From Capronia americana (lineage: Eukaryota > Ascomycota > Eurotiomycetes > Chaetothyriales > Herpotrichiellaceae), in assembly GCA_016110215.1 (NCBI GenBank), contig JADWQD010000002.1:1488001-1552000 (forward strand): 64,000 nucleotides of DNA. The letters are read 5' to 3'. The position numbers were made by a program, and so were the translations under genes. The notes beneath the pieces are model-generated. The model had not been told where the DNA came from. It saw only the letters and a list, made by a program, of their open reading frames with translations, and did no database searches. Of the stretch, positions 22,891 through 32,606 are shown one piece after another. How positions within the stretch are numbered: position 1 is the first letter of the stretch; each line of letters opens with the position of its first letter.

Positions 22891-24025
22891 ATGCCTTCCA
22901 TATTATTGTTTGGCGTGACGGGTCTTGTGGGTTGTAAGTCATTTCGCGCTTCGGCCGAGTCAACCATGAGGTTGTGGCTAATTTACATTCAGCTCATCTG
23001 GTGCTCGCCTTGAGGGACCAATACCGGGACTTTCCAGTGACGGTGTTTCTCCGCAACAAGTCCATCGACACCTACCTGTATGAGACTGCTGGCGTGAGGC
23101 GTATCGTCCATGGGACATTCGACGAGAAGGACAAGATCGTTGCGTTGGCCAAAGACCACGACATTGTGATCAATGTTGGCTCTTCCTGGGATGTCCCGTT
23201 GAGCGAAGCGATCGTGGAAGGGCTGAAGCAGCAGCCAGAAGGGAGAAAAAAGACGCTCATCCATATGAGCGGCACGGGCAACTTTGTGGATAAGAGATGG
23301 AAGGACGGGGCATATCATGCGGAGGCGAAGATTTGGGATGTAAGAAGGAGCCAGCGTGGCCAGCATTGTGCGAGCAGCTAACTCCGAGACAGGACAACAA
23401 CCCCGAAGACATGAAGCTCATCAACCCCGATATGCTCAATGGCGGACCGGACACTGTGTAAGTTGTTGATCACGCGACAGCTCTATTGTGCTGACCATCA
23501 TGGAGGGTGTTGAATGCCGGCAAAGAAGGCAAGATAGGCACCTATGTTGTCTTCCCTTCGGGGATTTACGGCGAGGCAGCTGGGCCGATTCCCGCGCTCG
23601 GCGTGATCCAACTGATCTATCGCGAGAAGGCCGAGGAGCTGGGGTTCGTGCCATACATTGGCGAAGGGACTGCGGTGTTCAACAGCCTCCACGTCGGCGC
23701 CATCACCCCATTCATGCTGAAAGTGCTCGATCTGTCTCTAAAAGAAGACACTCCACATGGTTCCGTCTATGAACGCTGTTACCTGATCGGCGGAGACGAA
23801 ATTCCCCACAAGGACGCCGCAGAGGCCTTTGCAAAGCTCCTGCATACCCAGGGGGTTATATCGAGCCCCGAAGCTAGAGGCGTGTCGGCGGAAGAAGCAG
23901 GAAAGGGAGAATTGCCGATGCTTATGGCCAGTAATATGCGGTTCGTCTCTACCCGTGCGAAGGCACTGGGATACAAGCATGAGGAGGTCGGGCTGGTCGA
24001 GTTCCTGAGCAGACAGAGAAATTGA
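22891..24025 (+). CDS. NAD(P)-binding Rossmann protein, NmrA-like
   Basis: Atypical SDR of the NmrA/NAD-dependent epimerase type. Exons are 22891..22933, 22993..23339, 23393..23457 and 23506..24025, giving 324 aa. The first exon encodes MPSILLFGVTGLVG, where GVTGLVG is the glycine-rich nucleotide loop, and the join to exon 2 gives GLVGSHLVLALRD. HDIVINVGSSWDV and LIHMSGTGNFVD follow the family layout, and the late YVVFPSGIYGEA corresponds to the epimerase active-site region. The acceptor at 23505 is AG preceded by ATGG, which is weak but gives the only continuous frame. NmrA-like proteins are often redox sensors rather than enzymes, so catalysis is not certain. Confidence 0.83.
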
Positions 24026-24412
24026 GGACCGCCCGGCGGAGAGGCTGCCATAGAAACGAAGCTAGGCCGGAAATAGACGCGTCAACAATGACATCATGTG
24101 AAGGTGCCGCCAAAGCCGCAGCCTCGCCAGCCTCGTCAGCCCAACCTCTTCACTTTTGCCCTGCCACCACAAAGTCGCTGCCGAACAGGAAGCCACTGCA
24201 CAAATAACGCTCCTGCCAAAAGTGAGTCCTCAGTCTATCTTGTTGCCTACCTGTCCTGACAGTTTCAAACTTGCAACGAGCACTTGGGTTCTAGGATTTC
24301 TTCGCACCGCTATCCGGCTTGACTTCGCACGAACCATCGTCTCTTGAATACACAAGCCTTCACGCACTGAGCACCGTACGATCCCAGGAGCGTTGTGCTC
24401 CTTTCTGCCACT
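24026..24412. other. Intergenic region before the membrane protein
   Basis: About 390 bp, promoter and 5' leader of the next gene. The ORF frame is open slightly upstream (ATG at 24395), but nothing else is supported. Confidence 0.4.
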
Positions 24413-25621
24413 ATGGCTCCAGTTCTCCCTCACATTGACATCCCCGACCTCAAATTCTCCTCACTCGAACTCGATGCACGCTCAACCAAGGCCGAGGAGC
24501 TATCTGTCACTTCTTTCCTCAAACGAGATGTCTTATCCGCTGGCATCGATAATCCTCTGTTACCTCGGAGTGACGACTCATCACCAATTCTCTCTCCCAT
24601 AGACACATACCATATTCTCACCGCAAGAGATGCAAAAGCCACAGCAGACCCCAATCCGGGCGCCGGTTCAGTCGACCCAAACGACATCAACATGAAAGGA
24701 ATCCAAGCTCTGTTTGCTATAATCGGAGCTGCGTTCGCACTAGGCGCCATCTGGTTCTTCTTCTGGGCAAAGAATGGCGGCTTCAAATGGCGAAAGGGTG
24801 ACTGGGACGAATACAAATCTACTGTCCTGAGACGGAAAGGCCCCAACGGCACCACATTGAGCAATGCAACAAAAAGCACCATACTCGGAGGTGGCAGTGT
24901 TGTTGGGGATGGCTACTCCGACAAGGATACTGCGAGCAGGGCGGATGGAACCATGTCAGAAGCAATGACTGAGACTGGGACCGTCATGTCCTCTGAAGCA
25001 CCTATCATCAAAGAGAAGCAATCCAAGAAGAAGAAAGAGACTGCCAAAGAGAAGAAGATCCGTGAGCAGAATACTGCCGCCTGGGAAGGTGGTCATGACG
25101 ATGACGTCCGTGCCTATCGCTACGAGAGACCCGCCCGCGTGGGGGGCATCAACAAGGACTCGGACGCTCAGTTCTACGGGACAGATTACAGCGAGACAGA
25201 CCGGACTGGCAGTGACATGTACAGCAATAGCAACAGCAACAGTAACAGCAACCCTCGACCAAGCTCTCGTCAACACAGCCCTGACAAGCGCCCGTCTCAC
25301 CGCGACTTCTCCTACGGACAAGAAGATGGTTTCAGCGTTTCTACTCCTCCGCCTCCACCGGTCCATGCCCCCTCTCCAGGGCCTCGTCCAGCCAGATACC
25401 ATTCACCAGAGAAGAACAGAAGCCCCCAGCGTCCCATCCGCCAAGTGCCAGGGTCAGTCCATATTCCTGGATCATACGCCGAACCCCTTGATTTCGATGG
25501 CCAAAGCGTTCAGAGTCAGAACACCAAGAGCTATCATCATCCTCTCCCCAGTTTGAGTGGTCAACCACAACCAAAGGCCGGTGGATATAGGCGAGACAGA
25601 CGAGACAGCCTCGACGACTGA
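24413..25621 (+). CDS. Single-pass membrane protein of unknown function
   Basis: Single exon, 402 aa from the chosen start MAPVLPHIDIPDL (an in-frame ATG lies six codons upstream at 24395). The first 100 residues are soluble. One strong membrane segment follows (GIQALFAIIGAAFALGAIWF), flanked by a charged KNGGFKWRKGDWDEYK, which I recall as conserved in fungal proteins of unknown role. The C-terminal 230 residues are low in hydrophobics: a Lys-rich patch (EKQSKKKKETAKEKKIR), an SN repeat (about 25223-25251) and a Pro/Arg/Ser tail rich in phosphorylatable Ser-Pro pairs, including PPPPPVHAPSPGPRPAR. No signal peptide, so probably a tail-type or reverse signal-anchor protein. I do not assign a function. 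Confidence 0.78.
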   Translation: MAPVLPHIDIPDLKFSSLELDARSTKAEELSVTSFLKRDVLSAGIDNPLLPRSDDSSPILSPIDTYHILTARDAKATADPNPGAGSVDPNDINMKGIQALFAIIGAAFALGAIWFFFWAKNGGFKWRKGDWDEYKSTVLRRKGPNGTTLSNATKSTILGGGSVVGDGYSDKDTASRADGTMSEAMTETGTVMSSEAPIIKEKQSKKKKETAKEKKIREQNTAAWEGGHDDDVRAYRYERPARVGGINKDSDAQFYGTDYSETDRTGSDMYSNSNSNSNSNPRPSSRQHSPDKRPSHRDFSYGQEDGFSVSTPPPPPVHAPSPGPRPARYHSPEKNRSPQRPIRQVPGSVHIPGSYAEPLDFDGQSVQSQNTKSYHHPLPSLSGQPQPKAGGYRRDRRDSLDD

Positions 25622-26716
25622 GAGATTTGCAAATTGGTTTACAGTATCATCCGACGAAGTATCACTCGATAGGTTATGTGCTATGGACTAAGGAATGAGC
25701 ATGCGACGATGCGACGATTACCACTCAAATTGTACTTGAACAGCATGTAAAGGGGTGCCCAAGAGGCCTGGCACGGCACGGCGCAGTATTGAAACTAAGG
25801 TACGGGGATATGAGCACATGGGATAAAAGGAACGAAACGGAACGGCATGTCTAGGGACTGAGGCCAGCATATGACTTGTGTATTGCAGATTCAAATCGAG
25901 ATGATACCACCACCGCTTGTCCATACTCCATAGACTAGGATTGAATGAAAACTGGCCCACGGTATTCAACAAATGAAATGAACACTCTCAATTTCCATCA
26001 TGTCATCTTGTGTGTTCGTCTCGTCATTGCATCTCCCGTCCTTTGTACATTCCTCAGACTACAATCATGGCATCATTCTCATTCTGAATACGAATATGAA
26101 TACATATGCCGCGACCACATGTCTGAGCCCAGCGAGGGGCAGAACGTCTAACACGGGAAGAAAGAGAAAGAGAGAAAGAAAGGAAAGACGAACATGCGAA
26201 GCGAAACATACAGGGTAGGGTAGGGCAGGGCAGGAAAGGGCCGACAGAGGATGTCGAATGTCGAGTCTCGTTTACATAACCATAGCATTCCTCGTGTACT
26301 TGCTTTGGTGTGTGTGCGTGCGCGTGTATGCTATCCCGTGTGAACCATCCTGTCCTATCCTATCCTATCCATCCCATCCTGCCCAAGAACGGGCAAGCAT
26401 ACTGCAAAAGAGCCGCCGTCCAGATCGCATCAAAAAAACCAGGGAGGGAAAAATAAAGGTACACCCAGTGGCAGGTCGGTCGTCATGGTAGTGCCTGTTG
26501 GCGCATCCTGGGCCGCGAGAATGGCGCCGGGTCTGCGATCCCGCCACTGGTACTCCGTGACTGCCACGGCCTCGTTGTCGACGAAGCTCGTCTGGAAGAC
26601 GAAGTCTAGTCTCGAATCCAAGCACAGTCTCCCTCTCCCGCAATAGCTAAGTCACCCCGTCCTCATATCACCAGCTCGCTTCGACGTTCGCGCTTTCCTC
26701 GATCGCGATATTTCGT
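25622..26716. other. Intergenic region with simple repeats
   Basis: About 1.1 kb between convergent genes. It contains G-rich tandem motifs (GGGTAGGGTAGGGCAGGGCAG near 26215-26235) and a CCTAT repeat near 26350-26368. Frames here are short and unsupported. Confidence 0.5.
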
Positions 26717-27067
26717 CTAAGCTTCCACAGACTTGACTTTCGCTGTCTTGCCATTCTTGCTGTCCGTGCCGCGGATCTTCTTGGTGGCTGCGGCTTTTTT
26801 GGCGGGCTTGCCTTCAATCGCGCCCTCGATCTTTTCAACCACGCCCTCGGCCTTGTCTTTAATGCTGGGCTTCCTTTTGTGGGTTGTGTTCGCGGCGCGC
26901 TTCTTGGTCACGCCCGCGCCTGCTGTGCTCTTCTTGGTGGTCTTCGCCTTCTTCGGGGCTGCGGCTGTACTGGCGGCGGGACTCTTGCGCTTGCGCGTTG
27001 GTTCGGTAGAAACGGCAGCGAAGACTCGGGGTTTAGAGTTGCCGGTTGCGCCACGTGTTTGGGCCAT
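26717..27067 (-). CDS. Small Lys/Ala-rich basic protein
   Basis: Single exon, 116 aa, very rich in Lys, Ala and Thr. It starts MAQTRGATGNSKPRVF, has several KK and KRK clusters (for example TRKRKSP, PKKAKTTKKS) and a central IKDKAEGVVEKIEGAIEG amphipathic stretch. The composition recalls histone H1 tails and other chromatin-associated fungal proteins, but there is no winged-helix globular domain, so it is not a canonical linker histone. Probably nuclear or nucleolar. The ORF is unlikely to be chance given its uniform composition, a start 5' of a promoter-like region and recollection of similar short fungal proteins. Confidence 0.65.
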   Translation of the reverse strand: MAQTRGATGNSKPRVFAAVSTEPTRKRKSPAASTAAAPKKAKTTKKSTAGAGVTKKRAANTTHKRKPSIKDKAEGVVEKIEGAIEGKPAKKAAATKKIRGTDSKNGKTAKVKSVEA

Positions 27068-27949
27068 TGTGGAGCTGGGTGTCGCGGTGTTGGTGGTTGG
27101 GTTTGGTGGCGATAGTACTGTGTAGGTCGCTAGGTTTGGGCGAGCGTTGGAAAGGGTACTTAAGTGGTATGTCAGCTTGTGGGTTGGCTGATATACTACA
27201 AACGTGTGAGAAAGCGGGGGTGAACCGGCGGACCGGTGAGGCAGGCGGCAAGAGACGTGGTGATAACTTTTGGGGACAAGGTCGCATATTTATGTGCTTG
27301 GGCGGGAAGGAAGATAACTCGATCGCGACACCAGATGAGTCACGCGGAAGACGCAAAAGCAGTCGTGGAGGGTGGGAGTTAGGCAACAAGCTCGAGGCTC
27401 CTGTCGAAGCATCGGCGATAAGGGAGGGAACATAGGAACATACCTGGCGATGGAGAAGTCGCAACGAGTTCAAATTTACGTGTCGGGTCAATAACGACTA
27501 GGCGACCGGTTTGCGCCCAATTTCGCAGAAAAGTAAGGCGTTGTGGTGGAGCGGTGGAAGAAAAGGTCGAAGAAGGTGAGGAGGGTGGGAGTTCGCCTTT
27601 TGAGCTGTCGAATTGCGAAACCAATCCAACGCAGCAGGACAATCGGCTGATCACAACAACACGACGCCCCCATCTCCCGACGGCCTTCCCTTCCTTCTCG
27701 CCAGCCACAGCCAAGTATCCCTTCCTTCCCTCCCGTGTCTAGTATTGCGTTCGTAGCTGGTGTCTCGTCCGTCTGTTCTGCTTTGGCTTGATTTGTTCCG
27801 TGCAGCTGATCTGGCGCCTGGTCGCCTAAGCGCCAGTGTCGCTGGGCGCTTGGGCAGCCACGTACATAACTCGCGTCGCTCGATCCCTCATGACGCTGCA
27901 GCAGCCAGTGGACGCCGTGCTTCGAACAACAGGGCGATATTTCCTGCTT
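27068..27949. other. Intergenic region
   Basis: About 880 bp between the end of ISC1 and the start of the basic protein gene (both minus strand). It includes the promoter of the latter. Overlapping short frames are not supported. Confidence 0.4.
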
Positions 27950-29509
27950 TCAATCGTACCAATCCTGGAGCGCCAGTGATCGATCGTCCACGGCCGGACC
28001 GCCTGCAAGATACAGCGCGTTGCGCACCTCCCATTCGAACTCGGCAAGGGCTCGCAACTCCGTTCCCACGAAGAAGCCCCCAATCAGGCCATTTAAGGTC
28101 CCAGCCATGATACCAAAGGTGCTCAGCAGGATAAGTATAAAGGCGACAAAATTCCTGGGTGACCACCACACCGCAACAAAGCAGCCGATCGAGGTCAATG
28201 CCGCGCCGACAAAGTGCAAGAGACCGTACCGTCGCTGTCGCCTTTCTCGCAGTTTGTACGTTTCAACCATGCGGAGAATGTCCTTGTAAAAGTCCTGCCC
28301 GACTCGCCCTTGCGTGGGAATCGCAGAGATCGCCCTATCAAAGTCCTTGTCGTCGAACCCCGCTACCTCTAGGCTCGGGTCGTGGGTGTCTGTATCATTC
28401 AAAGCCGCGTGGGCTTCGACGCCGGTAACAGGTGTGAGCGGCTTTGTATGGCTCCTCTCAACGGTCGCCTGCACCGCAAAGTGATCGCTGAGTGAACAGA
28501 GGAGGCTCGGATGTCTTTCGGTGAGCGCAACTTTCACGTCAGCAACTTTCCACCCTCGGCCTATGCCGCTGAAAAAGATGTAATCCAAACGCTTGGACTT
28601 GGGATCCAAGTCGGTTGCCAACACTTTCCGGTCTTGACCCTGCGCCAATTGTTTCTGATGAGCCTTGTTCCACCGCCATGTGTTCAAGACTGAATCGCAC
28701 GTATGGCCGTGTTCTTGAAGGCCAGTTTCCACCGTCGGAGTCTCTTCTTCGTTCAAGCGCCTCCTGCGCTCCTGCTCAGGTGGGTCCACACTTGCCCCTA
28801 TGCTACTTGCAGGCTTGACCACTCGCCAGACATCTTGCACTCCCGCTCGGCTCTCGACAAGGACATGCGCGAAGCTCAAGGGGACCATATTGAAGTCTCC
28901 AAGACCAATGACCAAGCTGCCTCGGTCTGACGCCGCGCGCATGAGCTTGGCTATCTCCCAGGCTTGCGCCGTACGATGGCAGATGTAGCTGTCGTTTGGT
29001 TCTTTCTCGTACGGGGCATGCAGGTGAGTATTGAACACTTCGACATCGACACCGCCAGGCAATTCGATCTTTGCACATGCCACCCCTTTGCCGACAAACC
29101 AGTCACCCCGAAAGAAAGCCTGGGGTCGGCCGTTGAGAGGATACCGGTGCATGGAAGACTCTCTGATTGGCCAGCGACTGAGGATGGCCAACCCGCCCCC
29201 GAAGATCCCTGAATGATAGAACTTGCCGTATGGAAGGATAGACCGAGTGCTGTCTCGGATGGACAGATAGTCGTGATACGTCCAACATTCTTGCAAACCA
29301 ACAATGTCGAGCTGAGGAGTATAGGCTGCAAGGCGATTGCCTATTTCGGATAGTCGCTCTTTCCTGTACTTCGAGATGAACTTTAATCCCCAGCAATTCA
29401 AGGTCAAGATGTTGATGGATGAGACGCCAGATTCCGTGCCAGCGGCCTGTGTCTGTGACGCCATATTGGAAGGCGATGCTAGTGAAATACGGGAGCCCTT
29501 GACGGCCAT
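27950..29509 (-). CDS. ISC1: Inositol phosphosphingolipid phospholipase C
   Basis: Neutral-sphingomyelinase-type enzyme hydrolysing inositol phosphosphingolipids to ceramide at ER or mitochondrial membranes. Single exon, 519 aa (an internal Met at residue 16 is an alternative start). Endonuclease/exonuclease/phosphatase fold motifs occur in order: LTLNCWGLKFIS, IVGLQECWTYHDY, FNTHLHAPYE, LGDFNMVP, RLDYIFFSG and SLSDHFAVQ, giving the metal and catalytic residues. A region of about 90 residues between DFNM and LDYIF is an inserted hydrophilic loop. Two hydrophobic segments near the C-terminus (LLHFVGAALTSIGCFVAV and FVAFILILLSTFGIMAG) form the membrane anchor, as in yeast Isc1. Confidence 0.94.
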   Translation of the reverse strand: MAVKGSRISLASPSNMASQTQAAGTESGVSSINILTLNCWGLKFISKYRKERLSEIGNRLAAYTPQLDIVGLQECWTYHDYLSIRDSTRSILPYGKFYHSGIFGGGLAILSRWPIRESSMHRYPLNGRPQAFFRGDWFVGKGVACAKIELPGGVDVEVFNTHLHAPYEKEPNDSYICHRTAQAWEIAKLMRAASDRGSLVIGLGDFNMVPLSFAHVLVESRAGVQDVWRVVKPASSIGASVDPPEQERRRRLNEEETPTVETGLQEHGHTCDSVLNTWRWNKAHQKQLAQGQDRKVLATDLDPKSKRLDYIFFSGIGRGWKVADVKVALTERHPSLLCSLSDHFAVQATVERSHTKPLTPVTGVEAHAALNDTDTHDPSLEVAGFDDKDFDRAISAIPTQGRVGQDFYKDILRMVETYKLRERRQRRYGLLHFVGAALTSIGCFVAVWWSPRNFVAFILILLSTFGIMAGTLNGLIGGFFVGTELRALAEFEWEVRNALYLAGGPAVDDRSLALQDWYD

Positions 29510-29936
29510 CTAGATTCTGCTCAATCGACAACGCCAAGGCATGAGCGAAGCTAACGAACGCTGCAGGGTGGTGGCATCCTTGGAAGTGACAAAGGTAAAA
29601 GCTAAAACATGATGGACGATGTGAAGAAGACCCTGCACCCAAACGGAGAGGAATAATATTATCCGAAGCACCGAGAAAGCTGGTTGTATTGCACGTCCCC
29701 GACCTGCAGCAAGAAGATGAGAGAGGAAGAAAAGAAGATCATCAAGATGGCAGGAAAAGAAGCCCGGAGGCACGTGACTTGATGACATAATGCCTCGGCG
29801 ACGAAACCACGCTAATCTCAGGCGGGACTAGACGAAAAATCCTGGTCAAGACGGGTATCACGATGTGTGATGCGTGCAGATACGCCAAAGACGAGACTGA
29901 GCGACGTGAGCAGCTGCCCGTGTATGTTGCGAGTAG
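29510..29936. other. Intergenic region, ISC1 promoter
   Basis: About 430 bp upstream of ISC1 and downstream of the pinin-domain gene (both minus strand). No supported gene. Confidence 0.4.
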
Positions 29937-31046
29937 TTAGTAGATAACGTCGTCCTCCTGTCCCCGCTCCAGCTCCTCGCCGCCGTGGTCATGCTCGTCA
30001 CTTTTACTGCTGCTCGTAGGTCTTCCCGCTTCAGGCTGCTTTGCAGGTTCACGATCGTCGCTCGACGATTGAGCAGTTTCCTCAGGGACAGGTTGGTCAA
30101 TGTTCATCTTGTCGTTGGCGCTGGGCTCGTAACTGCGAGTCTCAACCTCCGCAGTTTCCCTCTTTTCGTCTGGCTTTTCTTGGCCTGATCCGGGGCTTTG
30201 GTCAACATCCATCGCACCACTACAGTTTGTTGTTGCCGGACTGGGTGGCTTCTCTTTTCTATCCTTCCCTCCGTCTGGCTTATCTGCCTCGTTGTCCTGT
30301 TGTCGCTGTCGCTTCTTGTCTTCGAAATCCTCAACTTCGCGCTGGATTGTCGCTTCCACATCTACCATCTGCCGCTTGATTTCTTCGATTTCAATGTCGC
30401 GTAACTCCCAAGGCTTGTAGTACAGTTTTGGTTCAGACTTTGTCTGGAGAAACCCGGCCGTGGCACGCATGTTGCTATGCCGCATTCGCATCGCTTCCTC
30501 GTCCCACTGGAGTTGTTCTTTTCGCCGTACACGGTCCAGTTCCTCCCGTTTCAGGCGCGCGGATTCGGCGATTTCATGAGATTCACGCTTCAGTCGTTCC
30601 CGTTGGCGAGATTCGATCTCTTCGCGCCGCGAACTGACTATCGCCGTGGACGTGCCAGACTTCTGGGCGCCACTCGCGGAGGATCTCCGCGCAGGTTGGG
30701 AAGACTGAGAGAGCGTGCCTAGTAACGCGCCAAATAGGCGTCGATTGCGTGACTTGTCCTGCTCGAGGCCAGAGGTCTGCCGCCTGCGTGGCGCAGGGGG
30801 TGACATTGCAGCTGCGGGTTTCGGCGCGCTCCTGTCCGTGGTCGGGGAGGATCCGGCGGCAGGGGATGGTTCGCCATCGTTCGAGGCGGTCGGTCTTCGT
30901 GTGTCAAGACGCGGGCGCTTGTTTGACTCAGAGGTCTCGGAGATGAGTGACTGACGTCGTTTGAGCGAGCCATTCTGCTGTTCTTGTTCAGGCCGTGGTT
31001 CCTCGGGGATGAGGACTGCTGAGGATATCATTGTTGACTCCGACAT
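29937..31046 (-). CDS. Pinin/SDK/MemA domain protein
   Basis: Single exon, 369 aa. The N-terminus has a basic KRRQSLISETSESNKRPRLD patch (likely nuclear localisation). The pinin signature region is DKSRNRRLFGALLGTLSQSS at about 95-114, followed by a long charged coiled coil (EIESRQRERLKRESHEIAES to EELDRVRRKEQLQWDEEA) and YYKPWELRDIEIEEIKRQMV. The last 120 residues are acidic, disordered and Ser-rich. Pinin associates with spliceosomal/exon-junction complexes in animals. The divergent neighbour RDS3/PHF5 encodes an SF3b subunit, so the pair may be co-expressed for splicing; that is inferred. Confidence 0.86.
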   Translation of the reverse strand: MSESTMISSAVLIPEEPRPEQEQQNGSLKRRQSLISETSESNKRPRLDTRRPTASNDGEPSPAAGSSPTTDRSAPKPAAAMSPPAPRRRQTSGLEQDKSRNRRLFGALLGTLSQSSQPARRSSASGAQKSGTSTAIVSSRREEIESRQRERLKRESHEIAESARLKREELDRVRRKEQLQWDEEAMRMRHSNMRATAGFLQTKSEPKLYYKPWELRDIEIEEIKRQMVDVEATIQREVEDFEDKKRQRQQDNEADKPDGGKDRKEKPPSPATTNCSGAMDVDQSPGSGQEKPDEKRETAEVETRSYEPSANDKMNIDQPVPEETAQSSSDDREPAKQPEAGRPTSSSKSDEHDHGGEELERGQEDDVIY

Positions 31047-31478
31047 GAGAACACGGCCACAGCAAGATGCGTCAAGGGAGCGCGCGCCTGGTAGATGATG
31101 CTCGAGGTAAGAACTGCGCCGGCCGCAACCTCAGTCAAGCAAACATCGAATCAGAGAAGCAGCAAAGCCTCCGCCGATCGATTGCACGTGCCGGTCTTGG
31201 CTTTTGCGGGGAGCTAGCGAATGATTGGTCTGCAGGCGGTGCCCCGCTCGTGCCCTCTGGAAAACAAGGCTTAGAAATTCGCGCGCAAGGCTGGCCACTT
31301 CGATCTTCTTCTGCGGCCTCACACTGACCTCACCACGACTCTTTATTCCAGCACTTGCTCTTCATCTTCTCGACACCACTTCCGCGTCCAGAGCCACTCA
31401 CCAGATCGCAACCACCGGCGATTTTAGTCTGATAGCCCCTACACCTAAACACATATCCATTTCCTCCCAGCCTTCGCA
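31047..31478. promoter_or_regulatory. Bidirectional promoter, pinin-domain gene / RDS3
   Basis: About 430 bp separates the two divergent starts. No canonical TATA box is evident on either side. Small frames inside are shadows. Confidence 0.55.
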
Positions 31479-31811
31479 ATGTCCCGCCACCACCCCGACC
31501 TCGTAATGTGCCGCAAAGCACCTGGCATCTCGCTGGGCCGGCTCTGCGACAAATGCGACGGGAAATGCCCCGTCTGCGATTCTTACGTACGACCCACCAC
31601 GCTCGTTCGTATCTGCGACGAATGCTCCTTCGGCAACTACCAGAATAAATGCATCGTCTGCGGCGGCGAAGGCATCTCAGATGCCTTCTACTGCTTCGAA
31701 TGCACGAGACTCGAGAAGGATAGGGACGGGTGTCCGAAGATTATCAATTTGGGCAGTTCCAGGACGGACTTGTTCTACCAGAAGAAGAATTTTAGGAATC
31801 AGCAGTATTAG
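31479..31811 (+). CDS. RDS3: PHF5A/Rds3 family splicing factor (SF3b subunit)
   Basis: Component of the U2 snRNP SF3b complex, nuclear. Single exon, 110 aa, essentially full length for a family that is nearly invariant among eukaryotes. The protein contains several CxxC zinc pairs that form the knot-like zinc fold: [25 protein letters not shown] and CFEC, after the conserved start [16 protein letters not shown]. It ends [12 protein letters not shown]. Absence of an intron is notable only because most spliceosomal genes in filamentous fungi have one. Confidence 0.96.
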   Translation: MSRHHPDLVMCRKAPGISLGRLCDKCDGKCPVCDSYVRPTTLVRICDECSFGNYQNKCIVCGGEGISDAFYCFECTRLEKDRDGCPKIINLGSSRTDLFYQKKNFRNQQY

Positions 31812-32606
31812 TGGGAAAGCAGAAAGAGCCTGGGTGCAATTTGTTGGGACGCTGACACAGAGCACCGAAGGCTGTTTGTCTGCTGTTGCACGCTGAACTT
31901 CCAGCCTTTTATTCGCCTCATCCAGCGGGACGCAGCGTGTTATCAACGCAAGGGAAAGGGACTTCAAATCCACCGCCAAATGGGGCAACAGCCGACCCTG
32001 TCTCAAGGAAGAAAGACGAGAGTCGCTTACAGGAATTGATAAACCCGACCAAGTCGAAGTGGATTTTAAGGTGTTCCGTACCGCCATCATGCAGCCAAAA
32101 CGCGGCTCTGGAGACAGGTGGAATGTCCACGCTCCAGCACCCACCTTGTCACGCTGTGGGCGGTCGAGCGTTGGGAATCCCTCCTCGAACCTGACAAACG
32201 AGCCGGAAACGAAACCGTTAAGTGATTGGAGGGCAGAAGGACCGTCGATCTCAACCACTTGTTGCGCTTGAGATGATTGAGGGATGTTCCATCGCTGATA
32301 AACAAGCCCCTGTCTAGGCACGGCCCAGAGGCAGAGAAGCGATGAGGGAAAGGGGAACAGGCGAACTTCTAAATGAATATGATCCTCTCGAGCATTGCTC
32401 TGGTAGTATCTAAATGAGCATACTACCTTGTTGAACCACTTGAATTGGCATTTTATGCCCTCTATCTGCATTTCGTGTCTTCTCCATCGTTGCTGCGTCA
32501 TGCCTCATAATCATGCAACATATTGCTCGTACAGCAGAAGTCTTTGGTGTCTTCCTCCTTCGCAACATCTCCTGGATCCTCAATCCAGGCACCACTTCGT
32601 TGCTGC
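31812..32606. other. Intergenic region, RDS3 to twinfilin
   Basis: About 800 bp between convergent genes. Frames up to 274 codons cross it on the minus strand (31677..32501), but that one runs through the RDS3 3' end antisense and has no domain. Nothing is called. Confidence 0.4.

Noticed and set aside
26211..26240. GGGTAGGGTAGGG run as a possible telomere-like repeat
   Set aside because: The unit is not TTAGGG and it degenerates within a few copies; it is a plain microsatellite in the middle of housekeeping genes.
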